5,996 bases of DNA from Clostridiales bacterium (GTDB lineage: Bacteria; Bacillota; Clostridia; Lachnospirales; Lachnospiraceae), in assembly GCA_015655565.1 (NCBI GenBank), contig JAATEU010000333.1:1-5996 (forward strand). The letters are read 5' to 3'. The notes beneath the pieces were generated by a model. That model saw nothing but the letters and a program-made list of their open reading frames with translations. It was not told the DNA's origin and made no database searches. Below, piece by piece: positions 1 through 5,724 of this stretch; position 1 is the first letter of the stretch, and every line of letters starts with the position of its first letter. The translations under genes and the position numbers were made by a program.

Positions 1-1
1 A

Positions 2-319
2 AAAGAAATACCCAATGTTGCCATTGAAGCTTATCAAGGACTGCTGGTTAATTTTGCCGATGAGAAAAATGCCGGTATTATCGTAAGAGGTTTAAGGGCA
101 ATCACTGATTTTGAATATGAATTACAGTTAGCTCAGACAAATCATAAATTGAATTCGAAAGTGGATACGGTGTTTTTAACTACCAGTGTGGAATATGCAT
201 ATCTTAGTTCAAGCACAGTTCGTGAAATAGCCAGTTATGGAGGAAAAATAGATCAGTTTGTGCCTGCCTGTATTGTGCAGTCTGTTTACGAAAAATATAA
301 TAAATTAAGGAGGATTTAA
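2..319 (+). CDS. coaD: Phosphopantetheine adenylyltransferase (CoaD), C-terminal part
   Basis: This is the 3' part of coaD; the first 50 to 60 codons lie left of the window. CoaD transfers an adenylyl group from ATP to 4'-phosphopantetheine, giving dephospho-CoA, the penultimate step of cytoplasmic coenzyme A synthesis. The 105 visible residues contain the family signature VRGLRAITDFEYE (the RGLR begins at base 86), the following QLAQTNHKL segment, and the LSSSTVREIA motif (bases 203-232), which belongs to the nucleotide-binding ISSS-type motif of this nucleotidyltransferase superfamily. The ending, with GG, VP and a short basic tail before TAA at 317-319, fits the usual length of about 160 residues. 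The N-terminal TxxH motif is outside the window. The next gene begins one base after the stop and its ribosome binding site lies inside the last codons, so the two are probably co-transcribed. No frameshift is seen. Identification is firm. Confidence 0.97.
   Translation, partial: KEIPNVAIEAYQGLLVNFADEKNAGIIVRGLRAITDFEYELQLAQTNHKLNSKVDTVFLTTSVEYAYLSSSTVREIASYGGKIDQFVPACIVQSVYEKYNKLRRI
308..313 (+). promoter_or_regulatory. Ribosome binding site of the coiled-coil gene, inside coaD
   Basis: A perfect AGGAGG sits 7 bases before the ATG at 321. It overlaps the last coding codons of coaD (Arg-Arg-Ile-stop), which suggests that translation of the two genes is coupled. Confidence 0.85.
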
Positions 320-320
320 T

Positions 321-971
321 ATGGGTGCCAGTAGAATAGAGCAATTAATTGAAGACATTTACGAATTCGTAGAAAGCTGCAGAATGCAACCGCTGTCAAC
401 AACAAAAGTCATTGTACCGAAGGATGAATTATATGATCTGCTTGATGAATTAAGACTTAGGACCCCGGATGAGATAAAGAGGTATCAAAAGATTATTTCC
501 AACAGAGATGCCATCATTGCAGATGCAGAAGAAAAAGCAGCGGTTATAATGGCTGAAGCAGGAGAGAAGGCGCATTCCCTTGTAAATGACCATGAGATAA
601 TGCAGCAGGCTTATATTCAGGCAAATGAATTGGTTAGCAAAGCAGGAGCAGAAGCGGAGAAAATGATTGCTGACGCCAATAATGACGCTAACCAAATTCG
701 CTCAGGAGCCTTGGCATATACGGAAGAGTTGCTTTCTGATGTAGAAAATATATTATCCAATGCTTACGAAAGCAGCAGATCAAAGTATGAAAATTTATTA
801 AGTGCTTTAAAAGGTAATCTTGATATAGTAATAAATAACAAAAAAGAATTGGTCAATAGCCAGGATTACGCTGATCCGAATGCGGCGAAGGAAAATACGC
901 GGACGAAAGAGGAATCTTCCGGCAGCGATTTTAATTTTGACGAAAATACTTTTCTGGAAGATATTGATTAA
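321..971 (+). CDS. SepIVA/DivIVA-like coiled-coil protein encoded next to coaD
   Basis: This is a soluble, acidic protein of 216 residues with no signal peptide or membrane segment. Residues 5-60 form a conserved-looking head with the motif VIVPKDELYDLLDEL (30-44), followed by a TPDEI segment. Residues 60-175 are mostly helical, with Ala/Glu/Lys-rich repeats such as AIIADAEEKAAVIMAEAGEK and AGAEAEKMIADANNDAN, typical of a long coiled coil. The last 35 residues are low-complexity and acidic, ending FDENTFLEDID. Database entries for such proteins next to coaD in Clostridia often read 'ATPase' or 'V-type ATPase subunit H', but no Walker motif is present and that label probably reflects coiled-coil similarity only. 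From memory, the order of head motif and coiled coil resembles mycobacterial SepIVA, a DivIVA-type septation factor. A role in cell envelope growth or division is therefore an inference, not a demonstration. The start is well set by the AGGAGG 7 bases upstream. Confidence 0.85.
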   Translation: MGASRIEQLIEDIYEFVESCRMQPLSTTKVIVPKDELYDLLDELRLRTPDEIKRYQKIISNRDAIIADAEEKAAVIMAEAGEKAHSLVNDHEIMQQAYIQANELVSKAGAEAEKMIADANNDANQIRSGALAYTEELLSDVENILSNAYESSRSKYENLLSALKGNLDIVINNKKELVNSQDYADPNAAKENTRTKEESSGSDFNFDENTFLEDID

Positions 972-1063
972 GTCTCTATGGGATTTAAATCATCTTTATT
1001 ACAAAAGGCTTTGATTAAATTTAGCAATAACATTAGAGTAAAATAGTTAATTCATAATATATA
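972..1063. other. AT-rich intergenic region between convergent genes
   Basis: These 92 bases separate the stop of the coiled-coil gene (+) from the stop of ylbJ (-). They are strongly AT-rich. I find no GC-rich stem followed by a T-run on either strand, so neither transcript has an evident intrinsic terminator here. A palindrome GATTTAAATC lies at 982-991 and looks incidental. Confidence 0.6.
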
Positions 1064-2113
1064 TCAGTTCATTATAAATCTTACATAAAAAGCGGCAGTA
1101 ATGAATGCAATTAACATATGCAGTAATTTAACTTTAACATATGCAGCAATGGATAGCCTTGTATTATTTATTACACTTTTGGTCTGCGCTAATCCGGATA
1201 GGCCGCCAAAAGCAGTAATCATGGTAATAAAGGCTATTTTTGTATTCATATCCAGGGTGGAATGACTAATCTGGCTGATACCGGTGGTAATTTCTAAAAT
1301 TCCTATGGCCAGTAATTTAAGATAGTTGTCACTTGGACCAATATTTGATATAATCTGGGCCGGAATGGAGAATAATATAATATCACCTCCTACTTTCGTT
1401 ATTACTTCAAAACCATCCATAATTGCTGAATCCAGTAATGCAAAATCAAATTTCGGTGTTACCCCAATTATGGATTTCAGCCCTGGTTTTTGACCGTATT
1501 CCATCATGGATACGGTCGGTTTTCTATGTATACTCTGTTTTGGAAATAAATAAAAATATAGGAAAGAGGACAGTACGGCGGTAAAATAAAGAATGAATAA
1601 TAATTCGAAGCGGATGCCCGGCCGTTTTAGCTGTGTTATTGCTATAAAGCTCATAATGAACATTGGACTTGCATTATTACAGAAACCAAGTAAATATTGT
1701 CCTTCCTCTTTGTCAATGCTTCCCTTGTTTACTAAATCAGCTACAGATTTCGCTCCAACCGGAATACCGGATAAAAAGCCCATTAAAACCGGATAACAGC
1801 CCCCGCGGCTGACCCCAAAGAACGTATGAAAGACTGGATAAAGTAATTTACTTAAGGGCCTTGTTAACTGCAATCCTATAATTAGATTAGAGATAATAAT
1901 AAATGGAAGCAAGGTTGGCAGTATAGTATTGAACCATAAAAGCAATCCTTTTTTTGCCCCCTGATAGGAGGAAGAAGGGAAAAATAGTATGATCGCTAAA
2001 AATAGTATAATTCCCGCCTTTGAAAATATTTTTTTATTAGCCGGAAAGGTCTGTCTTGGGCCGGCATTTTTTGATTTCTTTTGTACTGCGGTAACTTGAG
2101 TCAATAATTGCAT
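1064..2113 (-). CDS. ylbJ: Sporulation integral membrane protein YlbJ (Gate/nucleoside-recognition domain)
   Basis: This 349-residue polytopic membrane protein belongs to the YlbJ family, which carries the 'nucleoside recognition' Gate domain. In Bacillus subtilis, ylbJ is expressed under sigma-E in the mother cell and is needed for heat-resistant spores; its transported substrate, if any, is not known to me. After a basic N-terminal tail of about 30 residues, hydrophobic segments occur near 32-47, 66-82, 104-120, 142-160, 169-190, 243-258, 264-280, 292-310 and 327-347. Family motifs are visible: GAKKGLLLWFNTILPTLLPF (52-71), the Gly/Pro-rich GFLSGIPVGAKSVADL (112-127), and GFCNNASPMFIMSFI (143-157), where the NNASP turn is characteristic. 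The C-terminal half holds GFEVITKVGGDIILF and TAFGGLSGLAQ. Length matches the family. The start has GGAGGA five bases upstream. The gene is transcribed divergently from pepF. The first 25 residues are polar and less conserved in character, so a later start is possible but unsupported. Confidence 0.93.
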   Translation of the reverse strand: MQLLTQVTAVQKKSKNAGPRQTFPANKKIFSKAGIILFLAIILFFPSSSYQGAKKGLLLWFNTILPTLLPFIIISNLIIGLQLTRPLSKLLYPVFHTFFGVSRGGCYPVLMGFLSGIPVGAKSVADLVNKGSIDKEEGQYLLGFCNNASPMFIMSFIAITQLKRPGIRFELLFILYFTAVLSSFLYFYLFPKQSIHRKPTVSMMEYGQKPGLKSIIGVTPKFDFALLDSAIMDGFEVITKVGGDIILFSIPAQIISNIGPSDNYLKLLAIGILEITTGISQISHSTLDMNTKIAFITMITAFGGLSGLAQTKSVINNTRLSIAAYVKVKLLHMLIAFITAAFYVRFIMN

Positions 2114-2141
2114 TGTCTTCCTCCGATAAAATCATTACTAT

Positions 2142-2170
2142 AATTTATTTAATTGCTGTCCAGGATATGC
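2142..2170 (-). promoter_or_regulatory. Possible sigma-E-like promoter of ylbJ
   Basis: On the minus strand, GCATATC (2170-2164) is followed after 14 bases by AATAAATT (2149-2142), with the ylbJ ATG about 28 bases further on. As I recall it, the Bacillus sigma-E consensus is kmATATT, 14 bases, CATACAnT. The -35 matches 6 of 7 and the -10 matches 5 of 7 specified positions. The spacing is right and the gene is a known sigma-E target elsewhere, but the -10 is imperfect in AT-rich DNA. A sigma-A reading (TATAGT at 2142-2137) has no -35 at normal spacing. Confidence 0.35.
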
Positions 2171-2219
2171 TTAAGAATTTAGCCCGGCAGCAAACTCACT
2201 TTCATAAAATTGAAAAATG

Positions 2220-2228
2220 TGTTATAAT
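2220..2228 (+). promoter_or_regulatory. Extended -10 promoter of pepF
   Basis: TGTTATAAT combines a perfect TATAAT (2223-2228) with the TGn extension (2220-2222). The -35 region 16 to 18 bases upstream (around 2199-2205, CTTTCAT) is poor, which is usual for extended -10 promoters. Transcription would start near 2235, about 43 bases before the pepF ATG, and this argues against translation from any start upstream of 2278. Confidence 0.7.
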
Positions 2229-2264
2229 ATCACTGAATTATTTAATATTGTCAGAACAATTCCC

Positions 2265-2272
2265 GGAAGGAG
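2265..2272 (+). promoter_or_regulatory. Ribosome binding site deciding the pepF start
   Basis: GGAAGGAG lies 5 bases before the ATG at 2278. The frame stays open upstream to a TTG at 2113, but that part precedes the likely transcription start and lacks a binding site, so 2278 is taken as the start. Confidence 0.85.
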
Positions 2273-2277
2273 AAATC

Positions 2278-4083
2278 ATGGAGAAGAAAAATTTAAAAAA
2301 GAGAAATGAAATGGAAAATAAATTCAAATGGGCTATTGAGGATTTATTTCAAAATGATGAGGATTGGAAAAAAGAGTTTGCCTTAATCAAGGAATTAATT
2401 CCTGAAATCAGCAGGTATCAGGGAAGATTATCCGAATCGGCGGAGGTACTTCTCAAATTCTATAAACTGAATGATAAAATATCCTTACATTTGGAAAGAG
2501 TTTATGTGTATGCAAACCAAAAATATCATGAGGATACCTCGGCAGGCACTTATCAGGGCTTTTCAGATCAGGCTGCGAATCTGTCCGTACAGGTGAACAG
2601 TGCTTTATCTTTTATGGTTCCTGAAATTTTAGGGATCCCGGAGGAAATCTTAAATCAATTTATTGAATCAAATTCAGAATTAAAAGCATATGATTTTGCA
2701 ATTAAGGAAATTATCAGGCTGAAACCGCATACTTTATCTGCCGAGATGGAAGAGCTGATTGCGAATACAGGAGAAATAGCGGAGGCACCGGGTAATATTT
2801 TCTCCATGTTTAATAATGCGGATATAAAATTTCCGCAGATAAAAGATGAAAACGGAGAAATGGTTGAATTAACCCATGGCAGATTCGTTGCTTTTTTAGA
2901 AAGTTCTGACCGGGAAGTGAGAAGGGAAGCATTCCAAAACCTGTATGCAACCTATAAAAAGTTTAAAAACACATTGGCGGCAACCTTTATTGCCAATATC
3001 AAGCAGGAGGCTTTTCTTGCAAAGGCACGGAAATATCCGTCTGCCATGGCAAAGGAGCTGGATAAAAGCAATGTGCCTCTTGAGGTTTATACGAATTTGC
3101 TTGATGCGGTTCATGAATCTCTTCCCCTTCTTCACCGTTATGTATCCCTTCGGAAGAAGTTACTAGGCTTGGATGAACTTCATATGTATGACCTTTATAC
3201 GCCTATTGTTAAGGAGGCGGATATGAAGATTGGATTCGGGGAAGCAAAAGAAATGGTTTATAAGGGGTTGGAACCTCTGGGGGAGAAATACCGTGGGGTC
3301 TTAAAAGAGGGTTTTGAAAACGGCTGGATTGATGTTTATGAAAACGAAGGAAAAAGAAGCGGGGCTTATTCCTGGGGAGCATATGGCACGCATCCTTATG
3401 TATTATTAAACTACCAGGATAATTTGGACAATGTATTTACGCTGGCTCATGAAATGGGACACGCAATTCACAGCTATTATTCCGATGCCGCTCTGCCGGT
3501 CACCTATGCCGGTTACAAAATCTTTGTGGCGGAGGTTGCTTCTACCTGTAATGAAGCATTATTAATGGAATATCTGCTGGATAAAACAGAGAATAAAAAA
3601 CAAAGGGCATACCTTATTAATCATTTTCTGGAACAGTTCAGGACAACACTTTTCAGACAGACTATGTTTGCTGAATTTGAAATGATTACCCATGAGAAAT
3701 CCATGGACGGCGAAGCCCTGCCTGCAGATAACCTCTGTAAAATCTATCGGAACCTTAATATACGGTATTTTGGGAACGATATTGTCATAGACCCTGAAAT
3801 TGATATGGAATGGGCCAGAATTCCGCATTTTTATACCGCATTTTATGTCTATCAATATGCAACCGGTTATTCTGCCGCAATAGCTCTTTCCAGGAAGATT
3901 CTAAGAGAGGGAAAACCGGCGGTAGAGGATTATATTAATAAGTTTCTTAGCGGCGGCAGTTCGGATTATCCAATTGAGCTGTTAAAAAAAGCCGGAGTGG
4001 ATATGAGTAAGAAAGAACCGGTTAAGCAGGCTTTGGATTTATTCGGGTCATTACTGGATGAAATGGAAGAGTTGATGGTTTAA
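2278..4083 (+). CDS. pepF: Oligoendopeptidase F, zinc metallopeptidase of family M3
   Basis: This is a cytoplasmic zinc endopeptidase of 601 residues, the normal PepF length. The family cleaves short oligopeptides, usually in intracellular peptide turnover or after peptide uptake. The N-terminus reads LKKRNEMENKFKWAIEDLFQ, the typical beginning of PepF proteins. Helical M3 N-terminal lobe sequence covers roughly residues 30-190. The catalytic domain shows LAHEMGHAIHSYY with zinc ligands H391 and H395 and catalytic E392. A third ligand E419 lies in FVAEVASTCNE, 24 residues after H395 as expected for M3. The conserved C-terminal motif IPHFYTAFYVYQYATGYSAA (515-534) contains H517 and the tyrosines Y519, Y523, Y525 and Y527, which line the substrate site in this family. 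There is no signal peptide. It is transcribed alone from its own extended -10 promoter, divergent from ylbJ, and ends at a terminator about 100 bases downstream. The gene is intact with all catalytic residues present. Confidence 0.96.
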   Translation: MEKKNLKKRNEMENKFKWAIEDLFQNDEDWKKEFALIKELIPEISRYQGRLSESAEVLLKFYKLNDKISLHLERVYVYANQKYHEDTSAGTYQGFSDQAANLSVQVNSALSFMVPEILGIPEEILNQFIESNSELKAYDFAIKEIIRLKPHTLSAEMEELIANTGEIAEAPGNIFSMFNNADIKFPQIKDENGEMVELTHGRFVAFLESSDREVRREAFQNLYATYKKFKNTLAATFIANIKQEAFLAKARKYPSAMAKELDKSNVPLEVYTNLLDAVHESLPLLHRYVSLRKKLLGLDELHMYDLYTPIVKEADMKIGFGEAKEMVYKGLEPLGEKYRGVLKEGFENGWIDVYENEGKRSGAYSWGAYGTHPYVLLNYQDNLDNVFTLAHEMGHAIHSYYSDAALPVTYAGYKIFVAEVASTCNEALLMEYLLDKTENKKQRAYLINHFLEQFRTTLFRQTMFAEFEMITHEKSMDGEALPADNLCKIYRNLNIRYFGNDIVIDPEIDMEWARIPHFYTAFYVYQYATGYSAAIALSRKILREGKPAVEDYINKFLSGGSSDYPIELLKKAGVDMSKKEPVKQALDLFGSLLDEMEELMV

Positions 4084-4163
4084 AGCATAATCAAACAGGC
4101 GGACGTTTAAACGGTTGGGCGGACATTGAATTTGCCCGAAAAACTTGTAAGGAGTATGGCAAA

Positions 4164-4214
4164 ATGATTAATTACAGGTCATGGAGCAATGCTCCTGATT
4201 TTTTTGTACGATAA
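4164..4214 (+). other. Very short reading frame with ribosome binding site, overlapping the terminator
   Basis: ATG at 4164 opens a 16-residue frame (MINYRSWSNAPDFFVR) ending at TAA 4212-4214. AAGGAG at 4149-4154 lies 9 bases upstream, which is good spacing. The frame runs through the terminator stem and its T-run, so a transcript stopping there would lack the stop codon. No promoter is seen and nothing suitable for attenuation follows on this strand. It may be chance; it is recorded because the ribosome binding site is good. Confidence 0.15.
4179..4205 (+). terminator. Rho-independent terminator of pepF
   Basis: The stem GGAGC/GCTCC (4183-4187 with 4191-4195, loop AAT) extends by TCA/TGA across one bulged T and is followed directly by seven T (4199-4205). 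It ends about 120 bases after the pepF stop. On the minus strand no T-run follows the stem, so it works for the plus strand only. Confidence 0.85.
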
Positions 4215-4229
4215 AAATGCTTCGAAAGG

Positions 4230-4279
4230 ATGCGCGCTGAATCGGAAAATAGCCGCAAGCGGCCAGGGTTGGCGCGTGT
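4230..4279 (+). other. GC-rich segment able to fold into a nested hairpin
   Basis: This segment is about 60 percent GC in otherwise AT-rich DNA. As plus-strand RNA, 4230-4239 can pair with 4270-4279: five central Watson-Crick pairs CGCGC/GCGCG, flanking G-U wobbles and an outer A-U. This encloses a second hairpin GCCG-CAAG-CGGC (4252-4263). The wobbles would be A-C mismatches in minus-strand RNA, so the plus strand fits better. It matches no RNA family I recognise. It might be a small RNA, a repeated intergenic element, or part of transcript ends for tmcAL. Confidence 0.35.
4244..4265 (-). terminator. Weak candidate terminator of tmcAL
   Basis: Read on the minus strand, TGGCCG-CTTG-CGGCTA forms a six-pair stem (one G-U) with a four-base loop, followed by TTTTCC. 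It begins 16 bases after the tmcAL stop. The T-run has only four bases, so it would be a poor terminator, but no better one is seen downstream of tmcAL on that strand. Confidence 0.3.
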
Positions 4280-4281
4280 AG

Positions 4282-5523
4282 TTAGTATAGTATAACTCCA
4301 TGGGTATATTCATCTTTCAAAGTTATGCCGTATTTCCCATAAATAACCTGGTTGTACAGGTGGGCGGCAAATATATCCTCCTGTAACATTTTCAGGCCTG
4401 TGCCGGTAAGCAGCTTTGGAGCATCAGCCACTTTTGTAATGACAGGGATCCGATTATTTTTTACTATGTTTCTTATTAAATGGGAGGAAGTTTTTTTTAA
4501 GCCAAGGATCCGGGCATATTGGGTGCAGCCTGTGTGTTTATATATATTGAAATTATCGGAGTACAGGTTTAGTAATATATGGATCAGAACCCGGTTTATG
4601 CGTGTTAAGGTCCATTGCCTGGATTTGATTTCCCGGGCTAATTGTGGAAAGTTCAGGCCCTGGGTTCTGATATCCTGGATCCGGTTGGCTAAATCAGGGG
4701 TTATATCTGAGTATTTCGTTAGTGATGATTTTGATTCCTGCATTAATTTATAGTTTAAAAGTAAGGAATAATCCTCTTCGTAAATGGGAAAGGTTTTTTT
4801 GTAATTTTGCCGTAATATTTCCAGTACGGGCTTGGGAATATAATTTTCCAGGGTTTTAAGAGGAATTTCTTCTTTCAGGGCCTTTCGGATAGCGGTTGCG
4901 GAGCTTATGGCGGTTCCGTTTAAGAAGGTTAATTCTTCGGAATGGTAACCGGCGGTTTTACGTGTAATGGTAACCGGCTGAATGGTGCTGTTAAGCCGCA
5001 AGAGTTCCTTTATATATTCAATGCCCAGTATATTATTGGGAGATGAAAGGGTGGCATCTTCCGTAATGGGTAACATGGTTCTTAAGGCTTCCATGCGGGC
5101 AGCCGGGAAAGTTTTGCCGCTCTGCAGCAAATGATTTAAATTTTTACGGTATTCCAAAGGTTCCTCCAGCAGAAACTTCGCAATTGACTCTAATACGGAT
5201 ATATCTCCGCATTCACTGCCAAAGCATAAAAAGTCTACAATCCCCAGCCGGTCTAATAAGGAAACCGCACCAAGAGCAAAGTATTCGGCACTGGCAGTTG
5301 AAAAACAGACCGGTAATTCCAATACCACATCTGCCCCACAGGCAAGCGCCATTCTTGTACGGTTATATTTATCTATAAAGGCAGGGGCACCACGCTGGAC
5401 AAAATTGCCGCTCATAACGGCAATAACATAGTCGGCACCTGTTATTCTTTTAGCTTCATTGATATGATATTGATGTCCGTTATGAAAAGGATTGTATTCT
5501 GTAATTAAACCAACTGCCTTCAT
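4282..5523 (-). CDS. tmcAL: tRNA(Met) cytidine acetate ligase TmcAL (YlbM)
   Basis: This is a cytoplasmic tRNA-modifying enzyme of 413 residues, the usual family length. TmcAL activates acetate with ATP and transfers it to the wobble cytidine C34 of elongator tRNA-Met, forming N4-acetylcytidine, which protects against misreading of AUA. The nucleotidyltransferase fold is evident from MKAVGLITEYNPFHNGHQYH (1-20) with the ATP-binding HxGH at H14-H17. Further family motifs are MSGNFVQRG (37-45), DKYNRTRMAL (51-60), DVVLELP (65-71), FGSECGDI (101-108) and the nucleotide-loop motif ISSATAIRKAL (206-216). The start is placed at 5523, where AGGAG stands 8 bases upstream and the protein begins with the family's standard MKAVG. 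An in-frame ATG ten codons earlier (5553) has no binding site. The gene is divergent from a response regulator and convergent with pepF. No defects are seen. Older annotations call it a predicted nucleotidyltransferase or UPF0348. Confidence 0.96.
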   Translation of the reverse strand: MKAVGLITEYNPFHNGHQYHINEAKRITGADYVIAVMSGNFVQRGAPAFIDKYNRTRMALACGADVVLELPVCFSTASAEYFALGAVSLLDRLGIVDFLCFGSECGDISVLESIAKFLLEEPLEYRKNLNHLLQSGKTFPAARMEALRTMLPITEDATLSSPNNILGIEYIKELLRLNSTIQPVTITRKTAGYHSEELTFLNGTAISSATAIRKALKEEIPLKTLENYIPKPVLEILRQNYKKTFPIYEEDYSLLLNYKLMQESKSSLTKYSDITPDLANRIQDIRTQGLNFPQLAREIKSRQWTLTRINRVLIHILLNLYSDNFNIYKHTGCTQYARILGLKKTSSHLIRNIVKNNRIPVITKVADAPKLLTGTGLKMLQEDIFAAHLYNQVIYGKYGITLKDEYTHGVILY

Positions 5524-5531
5524 ATTGTTTG

Positions 5532-5536
5532 CTCCT
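5532..5536 (-). promoter_or_regulatory. Ribosome binding site deciding the tmcAL start
   Basis: Minus-strand AGGAG lies 8 bases before the ATG at 5523, supporting this start over the ATG at 5553. Confidence 0.8.
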
Positions 5537-5570
5537 AAATAGTTTTTCTTCAATTGTTTATTGTAATTAT

Positions 5571-5599
5571 ACTATAATATAAGCGGTTTTATTTTACAA
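5571..5599 (-). promoter_or_regulatory. Sigma-A-type promoter of tmcAL
   Basis: On the minus strand, TTGTAA (5599-5594) and TATAGT (5576-5571) are separated by exactly 17 bases. They match the consensus at 4 of 6 and 5 of 6 positions. The transcript would begin near 5564, about 40 bases before the chosen start codon. A second TATAAT (5571-5566) lacks a -35 at normal distance. Confidence 0.6.
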
Positions 5600-5660
5600 G
5601 GTATTACTGAACAGTCAGGGAATTGGAACCATTAATTTTTTTAATAAAATAATTATATAC

Positions 5661-5688
5661 TTTCCTTATTTCAAAAAAAATGTATAAT
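5661..5688 (+). promoter_or_regulatory. Promoter of the response regulator gene
   Basis: A perfect TATAAT occupies 5683-5688. The -35 position 16 bases upstream is TTTCCT (5661-5666), only a 3 of 6 match, so an activator may be needed. Transcription would start near 5695, giving a leader of about 30 bases that includes the G10 tract. Confidence 0.55.
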
Positions 5689-5708
5689 ATAAATTGTTGG
5701 TAATATAA

Positions 5709-5718
5709 GGGGGGGGGG
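5709..5718 (+). repeat. Run of ten G serving as ribosome binding site region
   Basis: Ten consecutive G lie between the predicted transcription start and the TTG at 5725, leaving 6 bases of spacer. No other Shine-Dalgarno-like sequence precedes that gene, so the run itself must pair with the 16S rRNA tail if the start is right. Such a long G run is exceptional in this AT-rich DNA and is a slippage-prone sequence. Confidence 0.9.
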
Positions 5719-5724
5719 ATTCTG

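Larger units (their letters stand above)
4084..4281. other. Convergent intergenic region between pepF and tmcAL
   Basis: These 198 bases contain the pepF 3' untranslated region, a rho-independent terminator, a 16-codon reading frame overlapping that terminator, and a GC-rich foldable segment; the last three are listed separately. A heptamer GGCGGAC occurs twice (4098-4104 and 4118-4124), flanking the palindrome CGTTTAAACG (4104-4113). Its meaning is unknown. Confidence 0.6.

Noticed and set aside
321..971. V-type ATPase subunit H or an ATPase
   Set aside because: No Walker A or B motif, and no ATP synthase genes nearby. The resemblance is general to Ala/Glu-rich coiled coils.
984..1019. Possible hairpin TTTAAATCA with TGATTAAA as a terminator
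   Set aside because: All A-T pairs apart from one, a 19-base loop, a bulge, and no T-run after it.
2113..2277. N-terminal extension of PepF by 55 codons from a TTG at 2113
   Set aside because: It precedes the likely transcription start near 2235, lacks a ribosome binding site and overlaps the ylbJ start. The ATG at 2278 has GGAAGGAG and gives the standard PepF N-terminus and length.
2896..3166. Frames of 73 and 79 codons within pepF on both strands
   Set aside because: They overlap the intact, conserved pepF reading frame and have no binding sites or recognisable motifs.
4441..4684. Three GGATCC sites within tmcAL as a possible repeat
   Set aside because: The flanking sequences differ and each falls within ordinary coding sequence; coincidence.
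4352..4753. 133-codon plus-strand frame inside tmcAL
   Set aside because: It lies antisense to a clearly conserved gene, has no recognisable domain, and its composition is that of a complementary-strand shadow.
5524..5553. Ten-residue N-terminal extension of TmcAL from an ATG at 5553
   Set aside because: No ribosome binding site, only about 11 bases from the predicted transcription start, and the family begins at MKAVG.
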